The notes beneath the pieces were generated by a model that searched no databases, was not told the origin of the DNA, and saw nothing but the letters and a program-made list of their open reading frames with translations. A stretch of 64,000 nt of DNA from Bosea sp. 29B. Lineage in GTDB: Bacteria; Pseudomonadota; Alphaproteobacteria; Rhizobiales; Beijerinckiaceae. Of the stretch, positions 55,111-64,000 are shown in pieces. The stretch spans positions 6,076,477 through 6,140,476 of the forward strand of contig NZ_LR733817.1 of NCBI RefSeq assembly GCF_902506165.1. Reading direction: 5' to 3'. The position numbers and the translations under genes were made by a program. Every line of letters begins with the position of its first letter. The first letter of the stretch is position 1.

Positions 55111-55613
55111 CGGGGCTGCCTCATGAGGCGGCTGGCACTGACGAAGGCCGCGAGCGAAACGAAGCCGGCCAGCACCGCGCAGAGCGCGATCGGCAGATAG
55201 CTTGGCAGCTGCAGCACCATGGTGTTCTCGCCACTGGCGAGGGCCGACCGCGCCCCGACGCCGAGCCGCCAGGCGATCAGCGCCATGGCGAGGCCGTAGA
55301 CCACGTCCCAGAGCGCATCGATGCCATCGCGCCAGCGCTGCGGCAGCTTCAGGGTGAAGGTGTCGACGAAGATGTTGCCGCGCCTCAACTGGCACAGCGG
55401 CAGGAAGCAGAAGGCAGCGATCGCCGTCGCCATCTGCACCAGCTCGAAATCGCCGGGCACACCCGCCGCGCCGACGAGGTCGCTGCGCAAGGTCACGCTG
55501 ACCACGACCATGGTCGCGACCGCGATCAGCAGCGCCCCGCCGATGAGCGCGACCGCTTCCGCCACCGCGTCGATGCGCGATGGCGGCCTCTCATCCCCTG
55601 CCCTGTCGGTCAT
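55107..55613 (-). CDS. dctQ: TRAP transporter small permease (DctQ)
   Basis: 168 residues. Four hydrophobic helices at about residues 22-43, 60-78, 100-122 and 140-160 and the DctQ consensus LVQMATAIAAFCFLPLCQLRRGNIFVDTF. It begins 4 bases after the dctP stop and overlaps dctM by 4 bases, so all three are one translationally coupled transporter operon. DctQ stabilises the large permease and joins the complex. Confidence 0.93.
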   Translation of the reverse strand: MTDRAGDERPPSRIDAVAEAVALIGGALLIAVATMVVVSVTLRSDLVGAAGVPGDFELVQMATAIAAFCFLPLCQLRRGNIFVDTFTLKLPQRWRDGIDALWDVVYGLAMALIAWRLGVGARSALASGENTMVLQLPSYLPIALCAVLAGFVSLAAFVSASRLMRQPR

Positions 55614-55617
55614 CGCG

Positions 55618-56670
55618 TCAGGCGGCGTTCTGGTGCTTGGTCAGGGCGGCACGGGCGGCGGCGAGCAGCTTCTCGCCGTCGAGGCCCTTGTCCTTGGCGG
55701 TTTTGAGCCAGCCCTCGATCACCGGAGCGGTCGCCTTGTGCCAGCGATCGGCCTCGGCCTGCTCAAGTGTGATGATGTTGTTGCCGCGCTTCTTGACCAT
55801 CTCGGAGACGACGACGGCCTGCTCGTCCCAGACCTTGCCGGCCATGGCCGAGGCGGCAGCGCCGGAGTTCTTGTCGATGATCGCCTTGAGGTCTGGCGCC
55901 AGGCCCTCGTACTTGGCCTTGTTCATCGCGAGCACGAAGGTCGCGACATAGAAGGTCGGCGAGCCCGGGATCTCGGTGTGGTTCTTGACCAGCTCCTGCA
56001 CCTTGATCGAAGGTACGACCTCCCAGGGCACGACGCAGCCGTCGATGACGCGCTGCGCCAGCGATTCCGGCACCTGCGGGATCGGCATGCCGATGGCATT
56101 GGCGCCGAGCGCGCGCAGCGCCTCGCCGGCGAGCCGGGTCGGAAAGCGCAGCTTGAGGCCCTTCAGGTCCTCCATCGTCTTCACCGGCTTGTTGGCGTGG
56201 ATCAGCCCGTGATCATGCGCCCAGAAGCAGATCGGATGGATGTCCTTGAACTCGTCCTTGAGGTGCTCGGCGGCATAGTCGGTCAGCGCCAGCGAGTTCA
56301 CCAGCGCCCGCTTGTTCGGCACGAACGGCAGTTCGAACGCCTCGATACCGGTGAAGCGGCCGGGCGTGTTGCCGGGCAGCGTCCAGACGATGTCGACGAC
56401 GCCGTCGCGGGCCTGGTCGTAAAGCTGGGGCGGGGTGCCGCCGAGCTGCATCGACGGGAAGATGTCGATCTTGATCCGGCCGTTCGATTCGGCGCCGACC
56501 TTGTCGGCCCAAGGCTTCAGGAACTTGGAATGCCCGTTCGCCACCGGCGGCAGGAAGTGGTGCATGCGCAGCGTCACTTCCTGGGCATTGGCGCGCGTAG
56601 CGCGCAGCACGGCCGGCGCGGCCACGGCCGAGCCGGCGAGCGTCAGGAATTTGCGGCGGTCAAAAGTCAT
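55618..56670 (-). CDS. dctP: TRAP transporter substrate-binding protein (DctP)
   Basis: 350 residues. A Tat-type signal peptide (DRRKFLTLAGSAVAAPAVLRATRANAQ, with twin arginines at 5-6) leads the protein to the periplasm. The DctP family parts are LRMHHFLPPVANGHSKFLKPWADKVGAESNGRIKIDIFP, then DIVWTLPGNTPGRFTGIEAFELPF and the conserved arginine region GLKLRFPTRLAGEALRALGANAIGMPIPQVPE near 165-190, which binds the ligand carboxylate. It binds an organic acid and passes it to DctQ-DctM. The ligand (C4-dicarboxylate, keto acid or other) cannot be told. It is the first gene of the operon. Confidence 0.94.
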   Translation of the reverse strand: MTFDRRKFLTLAGSAVAAPAVLRATRANAQEVTLRMHHFLPPVANGHSKFLKPWADKVGAESNGRIKIDIFPSMQLGGTPPQLYDQARDGVVDIVWTLPGNTPGRFTGIEAFELPFVPNKRALVNSLALTDYAAEHLKDEFKDIHPICFWAHDHGLIHANKPVKTMEDLKGLKLRFPTRLAGEALRALGANAIGMPIPQVPESLAQRVIDGCVVPWEVVPSIKVQELVKNHTEIPGSPTFYVATFVLAMNKAKYEGLAPDLKAIIDKNSGAAASAMAGKVWDEQAVVVSEMVKKRGNNIITLEQAEADRWHKATAPVIEGWLKTAKDKGLDGEKLLAAARAALTKHQNAA

Positions 56671-56793
56671 CTATCCCTCCCCTGGGGAAAATCAGTGGTT
56701 GCGGTCGCCCCTGCCGCGGGCTTTCGGCGGCCTGACCGCCCGTCCCGTCTCGCGTCTTGCACTATTGAGGTGGAAACCGGCCTGAACGCAAGC

Positions 56794-56820
56794 CGGGAGG
56801 CCGTCATCGACGGCCTCCCG
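56794..56820. terminator. GC-rich hairpin between lysM and dctP
   Basis: CGGGAGGCCGTC, loop ATC, GACGGCCTCCCG: a perfect 12-bp stem downstream of lysM on the minus strand. No U-run follows on that strand, so it may stabilise the lysM message end rather than act as an efficient terminator. Confidence 0.55.
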
Positions 56821-56875
56821 GTCATAATAGTTTCATTTGCAACCAATTGGCAAGCGGCGGAGACGCCGCGCCGGC

Positions 56876-57319
56876 TCAGGCCAGCGGCGGAATGCGCAGC
56901 ACCCAGCCCGGCTGGATCAGATCGGGATCCTTGACCGGCGGCGTATTGGCCTTGACGATCTCGGTGTACTTGGCGCCCTTGCCCTTGCCGTAGTTCTCCT
57001 CGGCGATCTTCCAGAGGGTGTCGCCCTTCTTCACCGTGTAGAACACCGCGGCGGGCGCTTCCTTGTTGACGATCAGCTCCGATTCGACCGAGCCGACACC
57101 GGCGGTGTTGCCGATCGCCAGGATGATCTTCTCGGCCTCCTCGGTGCTCAGCGCCTTGCCCGAGACCTTCACCTTGTCGCCCGAGACGTCGATCTTGACA
57201 TCGGACGGCAGGCCGTGGCCGGCCAGTTCCTTCTGCAACTGCTCAGACGTTGCCGCATTGGCAGGGCTCGACCCGAAGATCTTGGCGCCGGCATCCTTGA
57301 TGAAACTGAACAGACCCAT
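56876..57319 (-). CDS. lysM: BON and LysM domain protein (Kbp/YgaU-like)
   Basis: 147 residues from ATG 57319, close to the length of E. coli YgaU/Kbp. A BON domain occupies about residues 25-85 (LQKELAGHGLPSDVKIDVSGDKVKVSGKALSTEEAEKIILAIGN) and a C-terminal LysM domain ~95-147 (FYTVKKGDTLWKIAEENYGKG, ending QPGWVLRIPPLA). E. coli Kbp is a cytoplasmic potassium-binding protein, and this protein also lacks a signal peptide, so peptidoglycan binding should not be assumed. It is a single-gene unit divergent from the GlcG-like gene, 283 bases away. Confidence 0.9.
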   Translation of the reverse strand: MGLFSFIKDAGAKIFGSSPANAATSEQLQKELAGHGLPSDVKIDVSGDKVKVSGKALSTEEAEKIILAIGNTAGVGSVESELIVNKEAPAAVFYTVKKGDTLWKIAEENYGKGKGAKYTEIVKANTPPVKDPDLIQPGWVLRIPPLA

Positions 57320-57602
57320 AGCATGTTCTCCTAACGCACCAGCCGCCCCGCCAGGATCGGCTGGACGATCGGGCTTCGCGCCACTCGACTGCCTTGGCGC
57401 ATGTTCTGGTCGCAAACAAGGCGACCATCTTGCGTGAACATGCCCCGAGGCGGGCGCCCCATGAAGCCTGCTCGGAGCGACAACTGCAAGACGAAACCTT
57501 CGCGGCAGGACGGCGAGGTCTGCCCTTCCCTCGCGTCGCCGGCACTGGCAGAACGGTGCCGAGCCGACAAGCTCCGTCATCGATACCTATGAAAGGCCAG
57601 CC

Positions 57603-58037
57603 ATGACCGCCCTCTCCCTCGAACAGGCCAGCGTGATCGTCGATGGCACCCTGAAATATGCCCGCGAGAACGGGCTGAAGCCGCTCGCCATCGCGGTCCT
57701 CGACGCGCGCGGCGTGCAGAAATTCTTCCTCGCCCAGGACGGCACCAGCCTGAAGCGCGGCGAGATCGCGCTCGGCAAGGCCAATGGCGCGATCGCGCTC
57801 GGCGTCGGCCCGCGCACGCTCAACAAGATGGCGCTGGAGCGCCCGCACTTCATCAACGGCGTCGCTCTCTCGGTCGGCGGCCCGGTCGTGCCCGTGCCCG
57901 GCGGCGCGCTGATCCGCGATGCCGGCGGCAACCTCATCGGCGTCGTCGGCATCTCCGGCGACACCTCGGACAATGACGAGGCGGCGGCGCTCGCCGGCAT
58001 CGCCGCGGCAGGGCTGGTTGCCGAAACCGGCGGCTGA
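57603..58037 (+). CDS. GlcG/HbpS family haem-binding-type protein
   Basis: 144 residues without a signal peptide. The family pattern is continuous: LEQASVIVDGTLKYARENGLKPLAIAVLDARGVQKFFLAQDGTS, then GKANGAIALGVGPRTL and GALIRDAGGNLIGVVGISGDTSDNDEAAALAGI. This GlcG/HbpS fold (DUF336) binds haem or cobalamin-like ligands in some members and is found beside glycolate or diol metabolism genes in others. The role here is unclear. It is transcribed with 126 bases before the ferredoxin-NADP reductase gene on the same strand. Confidence 0.88.
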   Translation: MTALSLEQASVIVDGTLKYARENGLKPLAIAVLDARGVQKFFLAQDGTSLKRGEIALGKANGAIALGVGPRTLNKMALERPHFINGVALSVGGPVVPVPGGALIRDAGGNLIGVVGISGDTSDNDEAAALAGIAAAGLVAETGG

Positions 58038-58127
58038 ATTCTGCTATCGTCACATGCGGCCCCGCCGGCCCGGCCTTGCGCCATGTCGCATTGCAAGGCC
58101 GGCGGATTTCCGGCAACGGGTGCGTGA

Positions 58128-59234
<1,107 letters not shown>

Positions 59235-59288
59235 GCCTCAACCGTCATTCTCGGGCGAAGCGAAGCGCAGGCCCGGGAATCTCCTGAC

Positions 59289-59345
59289 GAGGAGGCGCCA
59301 TTGGCGCCTCCTCCGGCCTGAGATGCTCGGGTCAAGCCCGAGCAT
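59289..59345. repeat. Composite palindromic intergenic repeat, type B
   Basis: GAGGAGGCGCC, loop ATT, GGCGCCTCCTC (59289-59313) and ATGCTCGGG, loop TCAAG, CCCGAGCAT (59323-59345) are two neighbouring perfect stems. The wider element begins near 59243 (CGTCATTCTCGGG) and ends near 59348 (GCATGACG), so its outermost ends are also complementary. It lies between the convergent reductase and YfhO-like genes. Confidence 0.75.
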
Positions 59346-59357
59346 GACGGCGTGGGC

Positions 59358-61844
59358 CTACCGCAGCACCGACATTGCCGACGAAGGCGGCAGCATGTCG
59401 TGCGCGGCCATGTCGTGCGCCGGGCGCGCGGCCGGCTCGGCCGGCACCGGCTGGATGCGCGTCGCCGGCGAGCCCGAGGGACCGCTATGCGTCGGCGCCT
59501 CCGCGACCACACCCTCCTCTTCCGGCGGCGTCACGCGGTCGCGCAGTTCGGCGATCGCGCCCTCGAGCGGGTGGAAGCTGAAGCGGATCTTGTGCGTGCC
59601 CGCCGGGATCTGCACCGCCCGGAACAGGACATTGGCCTTGAGGATTTCGACCTCCTGGCCGTCGAGCTCAGCCTTCCACCAGGGATGCCAGATGTCGTTC
59701 AGCACGACGAAGCCGGCTTGCGCGCTCGTCACCTCGATCTCGACCACCGTATTGCGGTAGCGCTTGAGCTTGACCTCGGCGTTGCTCGTCACCGGCCCCT
59801 CCGGCACTCCGGGCTCCGGCTCCTGGTCGAGCAGGACGACGCGCTGGGAGTCGGCATCCGGCCATTTGCCGGCCGATTTCATCCCGTCGAAATCGGCAAG
59901 CTGCCAGCCACCGACGAACATCACGCGCGGCAGCGCCCGCGGGTTCTCGTAGATGTAGCCGTCCTTCGTGTAGGCGACGAGCTTGAGGTCGCCCTCGCGC
60001 AGCGAGCGGTCGACCTGGCCGATCGGCACCCGTGTCGCGATGTAGCGCAGGCCGAGGAAGTCGGCGAGGCGGCAGCGATAGGACGGGAACAGCGGCGTGA
60101 ACACGCGCTCGCCCGGCGCCGCGATCGAATCGCGCGTGCCGACCGCGTCCGAAAAGTCGGCCAGGCGCAGCGGATTGTAGCCCAGCGTGTGGTCGAAGCC
60201 GTGGATCATGCCGGCATTGGGCCATTCGAACCCCATGCCAAGCAACTCGACCCGGTCGCGTCGCGGCGAATCCGGCGGCTGTGCCGTGAGCTTTTTCAGC
60301 ACCGCGACGGTCTCGTTCTTGGTCTCCGGCCTGAGCACGTCGTAGACCTCCGGCGCCAGCGCCGTAGCCTCGTTCGGGCCGTTATTGGCGGCAAGGTCGG
60401 CAGCGACGACCCCGGTGATGAACAGGCTTGCGGCAAGCGGGGTCGCAGCGCCGCGCCAGCGCGTCAGCACGACGAGCAGCAGCAGCGCGCTCGCGAACCA
60501 GGCGGCGGCGGTCGCGCTCGGCAGCCAGGCCTGGCCGAGATGGCCGGCATCGCGCGCCACCAGCAGGGCAACGCCGATCAGTATGGTGATCGCGCCGGCG
60601 CCGATGCCGAGATCGCGCCAGATCGCGCCCTGCTTCTCCTCGCTCAGCATGCGATGCAGCAGGTAGCCCGAGAGCACGGCGCCGAGCCCGCCGATCAGGA
60701 AGGTCGCATCGGCCGGCCGGCGGAACACCTTGACGCCCGGCAGATAGTCATAGGCCAGGTGGAAGAACGGCGTGTAGCGGCCGAGCGCGAACAGTACCAT
60801 CAGCACGAACAGGATGGTGAAGGGCCGGATCGCCCTGTCCCAGAGCCAGCCGCGCGTCAGGCCCGGCACGATCAGCAGCAGGAAAGGCAGCGCACCCAGA
60901 TAGACCTGCCCCATATTCTTCGACAGGAAGAGTTCCTTGGCGTTCCAGTCCGGGGCGTAAGGTCCCCAGAATTCGACGGACGGGTCACGCACGCCGAACA
61001 GGTCACCGACGAAGGCGGTCAGCAGCGAGGCCGGGTGCAGCGAGCCCCTGCCGGCTTCGACGAGATCGATGGCGGGACGCGTCGTCGCCTCGGCGAAGAG
61101 CCAGGTCCAGAGCAGCGGCACCGCGATGGTGACGATTCCGGCAAAGCAGGCGGCCGCGATCGGCGCGAGACTCTCGTGCAAGCCCGTCCAGCCCTCGGAG
61201 AGCCAGTAGGCCACCACCATGCCGATCAGGATATAGGCGCCGAGCAACGCGACCTGATCGGGCTCAAGCACCATCATGCCGGCGGAAAAGCCGGCGAGCA
61301 GGCCGTAGCGCAGCGAGGCGCGCTGCAGCATCCGCGCCGTCAGCCAGAACGACAGCCCGAAGAAAGCAAAGCTGGCGATCTGGCCGACATGCTGGACCCG
61401 CCAGGCGGCGGAGGCACCGAAGGCGAAGACCAGCGCCGCGAGCAGCGCCCCGGCCGGATGCCAGTTGCGGTCGCGGAAGAACATCAGCATGGCGAGCCCG
61501 CCGACCAGCAGATGCGCCAGCACATAGGCATCGACCGCACGGAAGCTCGGCGAGGGATTGAACAGCGCCAGCAGGATCGCGGGCGAGAAGATCAGCGATT
61601 GCGGATCAGCGACCTGCGGCGAGCCGGCGAAGACGTTGTGCGTCCAGAACGGCGACTGCCCTGAATGCAGCGCCTGCGCCAGGAACTGGATCTGCGCCTG
61701 GAAATGTGCCTTGGCGTCGAACGGAATCGTCACCGCCCCCGACAGCCAGGGCCAGCACAGCGCCACCCAGGCGCAACAGAACAGCGCGGCCGCCAGCCAG
61801 TAGCTGGAGCCCGATCTCCAAACCGCTTTCAACTGGACCCCCAA
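59358..61844 (-). CDS. Large YfhO-like membrane protein (GT-C type)
   Basis: 828 residues if translation starts at TTG 61844; the start is uncertain because no ATG lies near. About twelve hydrophobic helices up to residue ~490 are followed by a ~330-residue periplasmic domain with VVLNDIWHPWWKAELDGQEVEILKANVLFRAVQIPAGTHKIRFSFHP, the end pattern of YfhO-like proteins. The early acidic segments (VTIPFDAKAHFQAQIQFLAQALHSGQSP) fit the first loop of GT-C-fold glycosyltransferases. It probably transfers sugars from a lipid carrier to a cell-envelope acceptor; substrate unknown. Three GATCACG repeats lie upstream. Confidence 0.8.
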   Translation of the reverse strand: MGVQLKAVWRSGSSYWLAAALFCCAWVALCWPWLSGAVTIPFDAKAHFQAQIQFLAQALHSGQSPFWTHNVFAGSPQVADPQSLIFSPAILLALFNPSPSFRAVDAYVLAHLLVGGLAMLMFFRDRNWHPAGALLAALVFAFGASAAWRVQHVGQIASFAFFGLSFWLTARMLQRASLRYGLLAGFSAGMMVLEPDQVALLGAYILIGMVVAYWLSEGWTGLHESLAPIAAACFAGIVTIAVPLLWTWLFAEATTRPAIDLVEAGRGSLHPASLLTAFVGDLFGVRDPSVEFWGPYAPDWNAKELFLSKNMGQVYLGALPFLLLIVPGLTRGWLWDRAIRPFTILFVLMVLFALGRYTPFFHLAYDYLPGVKVFRRPADATFLIGGLGAVLSGYLLHRMLSEEKQGAIWRDLGIGAGAITILIGVALLVARDAGHLGQAWLPSATAAAWFASALLLLVVLTRWRGAATPLAASLFITGVVAADLAANNGPNEATALAPEVYDVLRPETKNETVAVLKKLTAQPPDSPRRDRVELLGMGFEWPNAGMIHGFDHTLGYNPLRLADFSDAVGTRDSIAAPGERVFTPLFPSYRCRLADFLGLRYIATRVPIGQVDRSLREGDLKLVAYTKDGYIYENPRALPRVMFVGGWQLADFDGMKSAGKWPDADSQRVVLLDQEPEPGVPEGPVTSNAEVKLKRYRNTVVEIEVTSAQAGFVVLNDIWHPWWKAELDGQEVEILKANVLFRAVQIPAGTHKIRFSFHPLEGAIAELRDRVTPPEEEGVVAEAPTHSGPSGSPATRIQPVPAEPAARPAHDMAAHDMLPPSSAMSVLR

Positions 61845-61869
61845 GGCCCCTGGCGCACCCGGCGCGCAT

Positions 61870-61901
61870 GATCACGCGCCGATCACGCCGATGTGATCAC
61901 G
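61870..61901. promoter_or_regulatory. Three GATCACG repeats upstream of the YfhO-like gene
   Basis: GATCACG occurs at 61870, 61881 and 61895, and the third lies inside the palindrome GTGATCAC. Spacings of 11 and 14 bases are near helical turns. The cluster is 26-57 bases before the YfhO-like start, a position fitting an operator or activator site. Confidence 0.4.
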
Positions 61902-62012
61902 TTCGACGATGAAGGTTCCGCGATGAACCGAAACTGAATGAAACTGAACGCTGTGGATCAGGCGCCCGACTGTGGCGTGGCAGCGTCACCATGCCGCGCC
62001 GGCGCAGCGGAA

Positions 62013-63263
62013 TCAGCGCTTCTGCGCTACCCAGGCGGCGAGGACGCGCCGCTCGTCCGCGGTCATCCCCGAGAGGTTGTTCGGCGGCATGGCATGGGTC
62101 AGTACCGCCTGCACGCCGATAGCGCGGCGCTGGCGTGCGATCAGCTCGGGTTCGTGCAGGAAGACGCCCTTGGGCGCAATCCCGATGCCTGGCCAGGACG
62201 GCTCGGGCGCATGGCACATGGCGCAGCGGCCTGTGACGATATTCGCTACCTCGGGCGAAGGCGGCACGAGACCAGCGAGCATCACCGGCTTCACCGGATC
62301 GAGCGGCTTCAGGCCGAGACGCTCGCGCCCGCCGGGCGAGGACGCCATCGCCACCCAGAACGCGAGCCAGAGCGCGAGCGCCGCCACCGCCCAGGTCCAC
62401 CAGGGCGATTTGGCATGGTCGGCATGGCGGACATTGTAGAAGTGGCGGATCAGCGCGCCGGCGACGATGATCAGCGCGACCAGGGCCGGAATCACCGCCG
62501 AACTGGCGTAGGTCACCGGGTAATGGTTCGCCAGCATCAGGAACAGCACCGGCAGGGTGATGTAGTTGTTATGCAGCGAGCGCTGCTTGGCCTGCTTGCC
62601 GTATTTCGGATCGGGCACCTCGCCGGCGACCATCGCGGCGATGGTCTTGCGCTGGCCCGGCATGATCACGAAGAAGACGTTGGCCGACATGATCGTCGCC
62701 ATCAGAGCGCCGGTGTGGATCAGCGCGCCGCGCCCCGAGAAGACCGAGGCGAAGGCCCAGCTCGCCGCAACCACATAGCCGAAGCCGAGTAGGCCGAGCA
62801 CGACGTCGTTCTTGCCGAGCGGCGACTTGCAGAGCAGGTCGTAGAACAGCCAGCCGCCGGCCAATGCGGCGATACCGATCGCGCCCGCCGCGAAGGGCGA
62901 GAGCGCCATCACCGCCGGGTCGATCAAATAGAGCTCGGACTGGGCGTAATAAACCCAGACCAGCAGGAAGAAGCCGGAGATCCAGGTCCAGTAGGCCTGC
63001 CATTTGTGCCAGGTCAGCTCCTTCGGCAGCACCTCCGGCGCGACCAGATATTTGCGCATCGCATAGAAGCCACCGCCATGGACCTGCCAGGCGAGGAACT
63101 GCGTCGGCTGCCCGGTTTCGGTCTTCGGCGCATCGGGCGCGGCCCTGAGCGAGGCGTCGAGATGGATGAAGAAGAAGGACGAGCCGATCCAGGCGATCGC
63201 CGCGATCACATGCAGCCAGCGCAAGAGCTGGCTGCCCCATTCCATCAGATAGGCCTCAAGCAC
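62013..63263 (-). CDS. puuD: Membrane urate hydroxylase PuuD with C-terminal cytochrome c domain
   Basis: 416 residues. The N-terminal ~300 residues contain about eight membrane helices (LLRWLHVIAAIAWIGSSFFFIHLDASL at the start, QVHGGGFYAMRKYLVAPE near residue 60), the DUF989-type urate hydroxylase domain; the C-terminal cytochrome c domain has CAMCH near residue 347 and a TGRCAMCHAPEP context, ending with AMPPNNLSGMTADERRVLAAWV. PuuD oxidises urate to 5-hydroxyisourate in the inner membrane, passing electrons to the haem. It is divergent from uraH, which encodes the next step. Confidence 0.94.
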   Translation of the reverse strand: MLEAYLMEWGSQLLRWLHVIAAIAWIGSSFFFIHLDASLRAAPDAPKTETGQPTQFLAWQVHGGGFYAMRKYLVAPEVLPKELTWHKWQAYWTWISGFFLLVWVYYAQSELYLIDPAVMALSPFAAGAIGIAALAGGWLFYDLLCKSPLGKNDVVLGLLGFGYVVAASWAFASVFSGRGALIHTGALMATIMSANVFFVIMPGQRKTIAAMVAGEVPDPKYGKQAKQRSLHNNYITLPVLFLMLANHYPVTYASSAVIPALVALIIVAGALIRHFYNVRHADHAKSPWWTWAVAALALWLAFWVAMASSPGGRERLGLKPLDPVKPVMLAGLVPPSPEVANIVTGRCAMCHAPEPSWPGIGIAPKGVFLHEPELIARQRRAIGVQAVLTHAMPPNNLSGMTADERRVLAAWVAQKR

Positions 63264-63413
63264 GGGCGGGCTCCGATCGGGGCCGCATGCACACGAATTG
63301 ACAGGGCGGAATCCGGGAGGGAATTTGCATCGCAGTCCAGACTAGGTTCGCAGCCTTGGAAGGCAAGCGGCATTCCGGCTGCTCAGCGCGGCTTCAACGA
63401 GAGGTTATAGGCC

Positions 63414-63767
63414 ATGGGGCGTCTGTCGACGCATGTGCTCGACACGGTCAACGGCCGGCCGGCCGCGGGCGTCGCGATCGCACTCGACGCGCTGCTGCCG
63501 GACGGCAGCCGCAGCCGCATCGCCGATGTGGTGACCAACGCCGATGGCCGCACCGATGCGCCGCTGCTCAGCGGCAAACTGGCTGTGGGCAGCTATGAGC
63601 TGACCTTCGCCATCGGCGACTATTTCCGCCATCTCGGAGCGAAGCTGCCCGAGCCAGCCTTCCTCGATCTCGTGCCGATCCGCTTCGCCATCGCCGAGCC
63701 GAATGGGCATTACCACGTGCCCCTCCTCGCCTCGCCCTGGAGCTACTCGACCTATCGCGGCAGCTAA
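63414..63767 (+). CDS. uraH: 5-hydroxyisourate hydrolase
   Basis: 117 residues, normal length. Transthyretin-like family features: N-terminal RLSTHVLDTVNGRPAAGVAI, central TNADGRTDAPLL, and the obligatory C-terminal YRGS tetrapeptide, with histidines in STHVLD and HYHVPLLASPWSYSTYRGS forming the active site. It hydrolyses 5-hydroxyisourate, the unstable product of PuuD, to OHCU. It is encoded next to puuD (divergent) and upstream of puuE, so the local genes give urate to allantoin steps. A TTGACA at 63298-63303 with a weak -10 could be its promoter. Confidence 0.95.
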   Translation: MGRLSTHVLDTVNGRPAAGVAIALDALLPDGSRSRIADVVTNADGRTDAPLLSGKLAVGSYELTFAIGDYFRHLGAKLPEPAFLDLVPIRFAIAEPNGHYHVPLLASPWSYSTYRGS

Positions 63768-63835
63768 GAACGACTCTGTCGCCAACGGCTTGCGAGCCGC
63801 ATTTGAATCACCGTCGCATGGACTTGAATCACCTG

Positions 63836-64000
63836 ATGAGCACTTCCTACCCGCGCGACCTCGTCGGCTATGGCCGTAACGCCCCGCATCCGCATTGGCC
63901 GGGCGGGGCCCGCATCGCGGTGCAGTTCGTGGTCAATTACGAGGAAGGCGGCGAGAACAATATCCTGCATGGCGACGCCGCCTCGGAGGCCTTCCTCTCC
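63836..64000 (+). CDS. puuE: Allantoinase PuuE (polysaccharide deacetylase family), 5' part
   Basis: The first 55 codons are in the window; the gene continues past 64000. ATG 63836 gives the family N-terminus MSTSYPRDLVGYGRNAPHPHW, then GGARIAVQFVVNYEEGGENNILHGDAASEAF; ATG 63818 would add six residues. Neither has a Shine-Dalgarno sequence. PuuE-type proteins are cofactor-independent allantoinases that open the allantoin ring to allantoate, the step after OHCU decarboxylation. It lies 68 bases after uraH on the same strand. Confidence 0.9.
   Translation, partial: MSTSYPRDLVGYGRNAPHPHWPGGARIAVQFVVNYEEGGENNILHGDAASEAFLS

Noticed and set aside
59352..61664. 770-codon plus-strand open frame opposite the YfhO-like gene
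   Set aside because: Antisense shadow rich in Arg, Glu and Gln; the minus-strand product has proper membrane helices.

Overview
The window is uniformly high-GC chromosomal DNA with closely packed genes. It reads as a motile, free-living alphaproteobacterium of the Hyphomicrobiales (Rhizobiales). The signs are the alphaproteobacterial flagellar regulators FliX, FlbT and FlaF, a GAAC-N7-GAAC SOS box before recA, the eukaryotic-like NADP isocitrate dehydrogenase, and membrane urate hydroxylase PuuD. A Bosea-like genus would fit, but this is inference. No tRNA, rRNA, CRISPR array, insertion sequence or phage gene was seen, and no gene-free stretch exceeds about 280 bases.

Layout. 1-4434: 3' end of an RND efflux pump, a SnoaL-like and a DUF1330 protein, an enoyl-CoA hydratase divergent from a TetR regulator, and two small membrane proteins. 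4704-7331: three orphan TadG/TadE-type surface or pilus proteins. 7502-13320: SOS-regulated recA, then alaS apparently co-transcribed with a cyclic-nucleotide-domain potassium channel and a secreted protein. 13324-19259: a GFA protein, a methyltransferase divergent from TetR, icd, an SDR, a cupin dioxygenase and a secreted hydrolase.

19350-33573 is a flagellar block. It holds fliX divergent from flgI, a rod-binding protein and a FlgN/FlbY-like protein; then a FlaG-like gene, three tandem flagellins, flbT and flaF on the plus strand; then flgE, flgK and flgL converging from the minus strand. flgI and flgE each have a good sigma-54 promoter with an almost identical 17-bp palindrome 90-100 bp upstream, which suggests FlbD/FliX control. 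The first two flagellins share a 132-nt leader whose Shine-Dalgarno sequence lies in the loop of a small hairpin, a plausible FlbT-type translational control site.

33576-48302: a TetR-sixA-ycjX-ycjF operon, membrane proteins, a MoxR ATPase, a Kef-type antiporter, an LpxH-like phosphoesterase with a glycosyltransferase, two metabolic enzymes, an EamA exporter and an XRE-cupin regulator. 48343-57319: two c-type cytochromes beside a molybdenum hydroxylase large subunit lacking its usual small subunits, a DUF3829 protein, a TRAP transporter operon ending in a rhodanese, and a BON-LysM protein. 57603-64000: a GlcG-like protein, a ferredoxin-NADP reductase, a YfhO-like membrane protein, and urate degradation genes (puuD, uraH, start of puuE). 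Four sets of palindromic intergenic repeats are scattered through the window.
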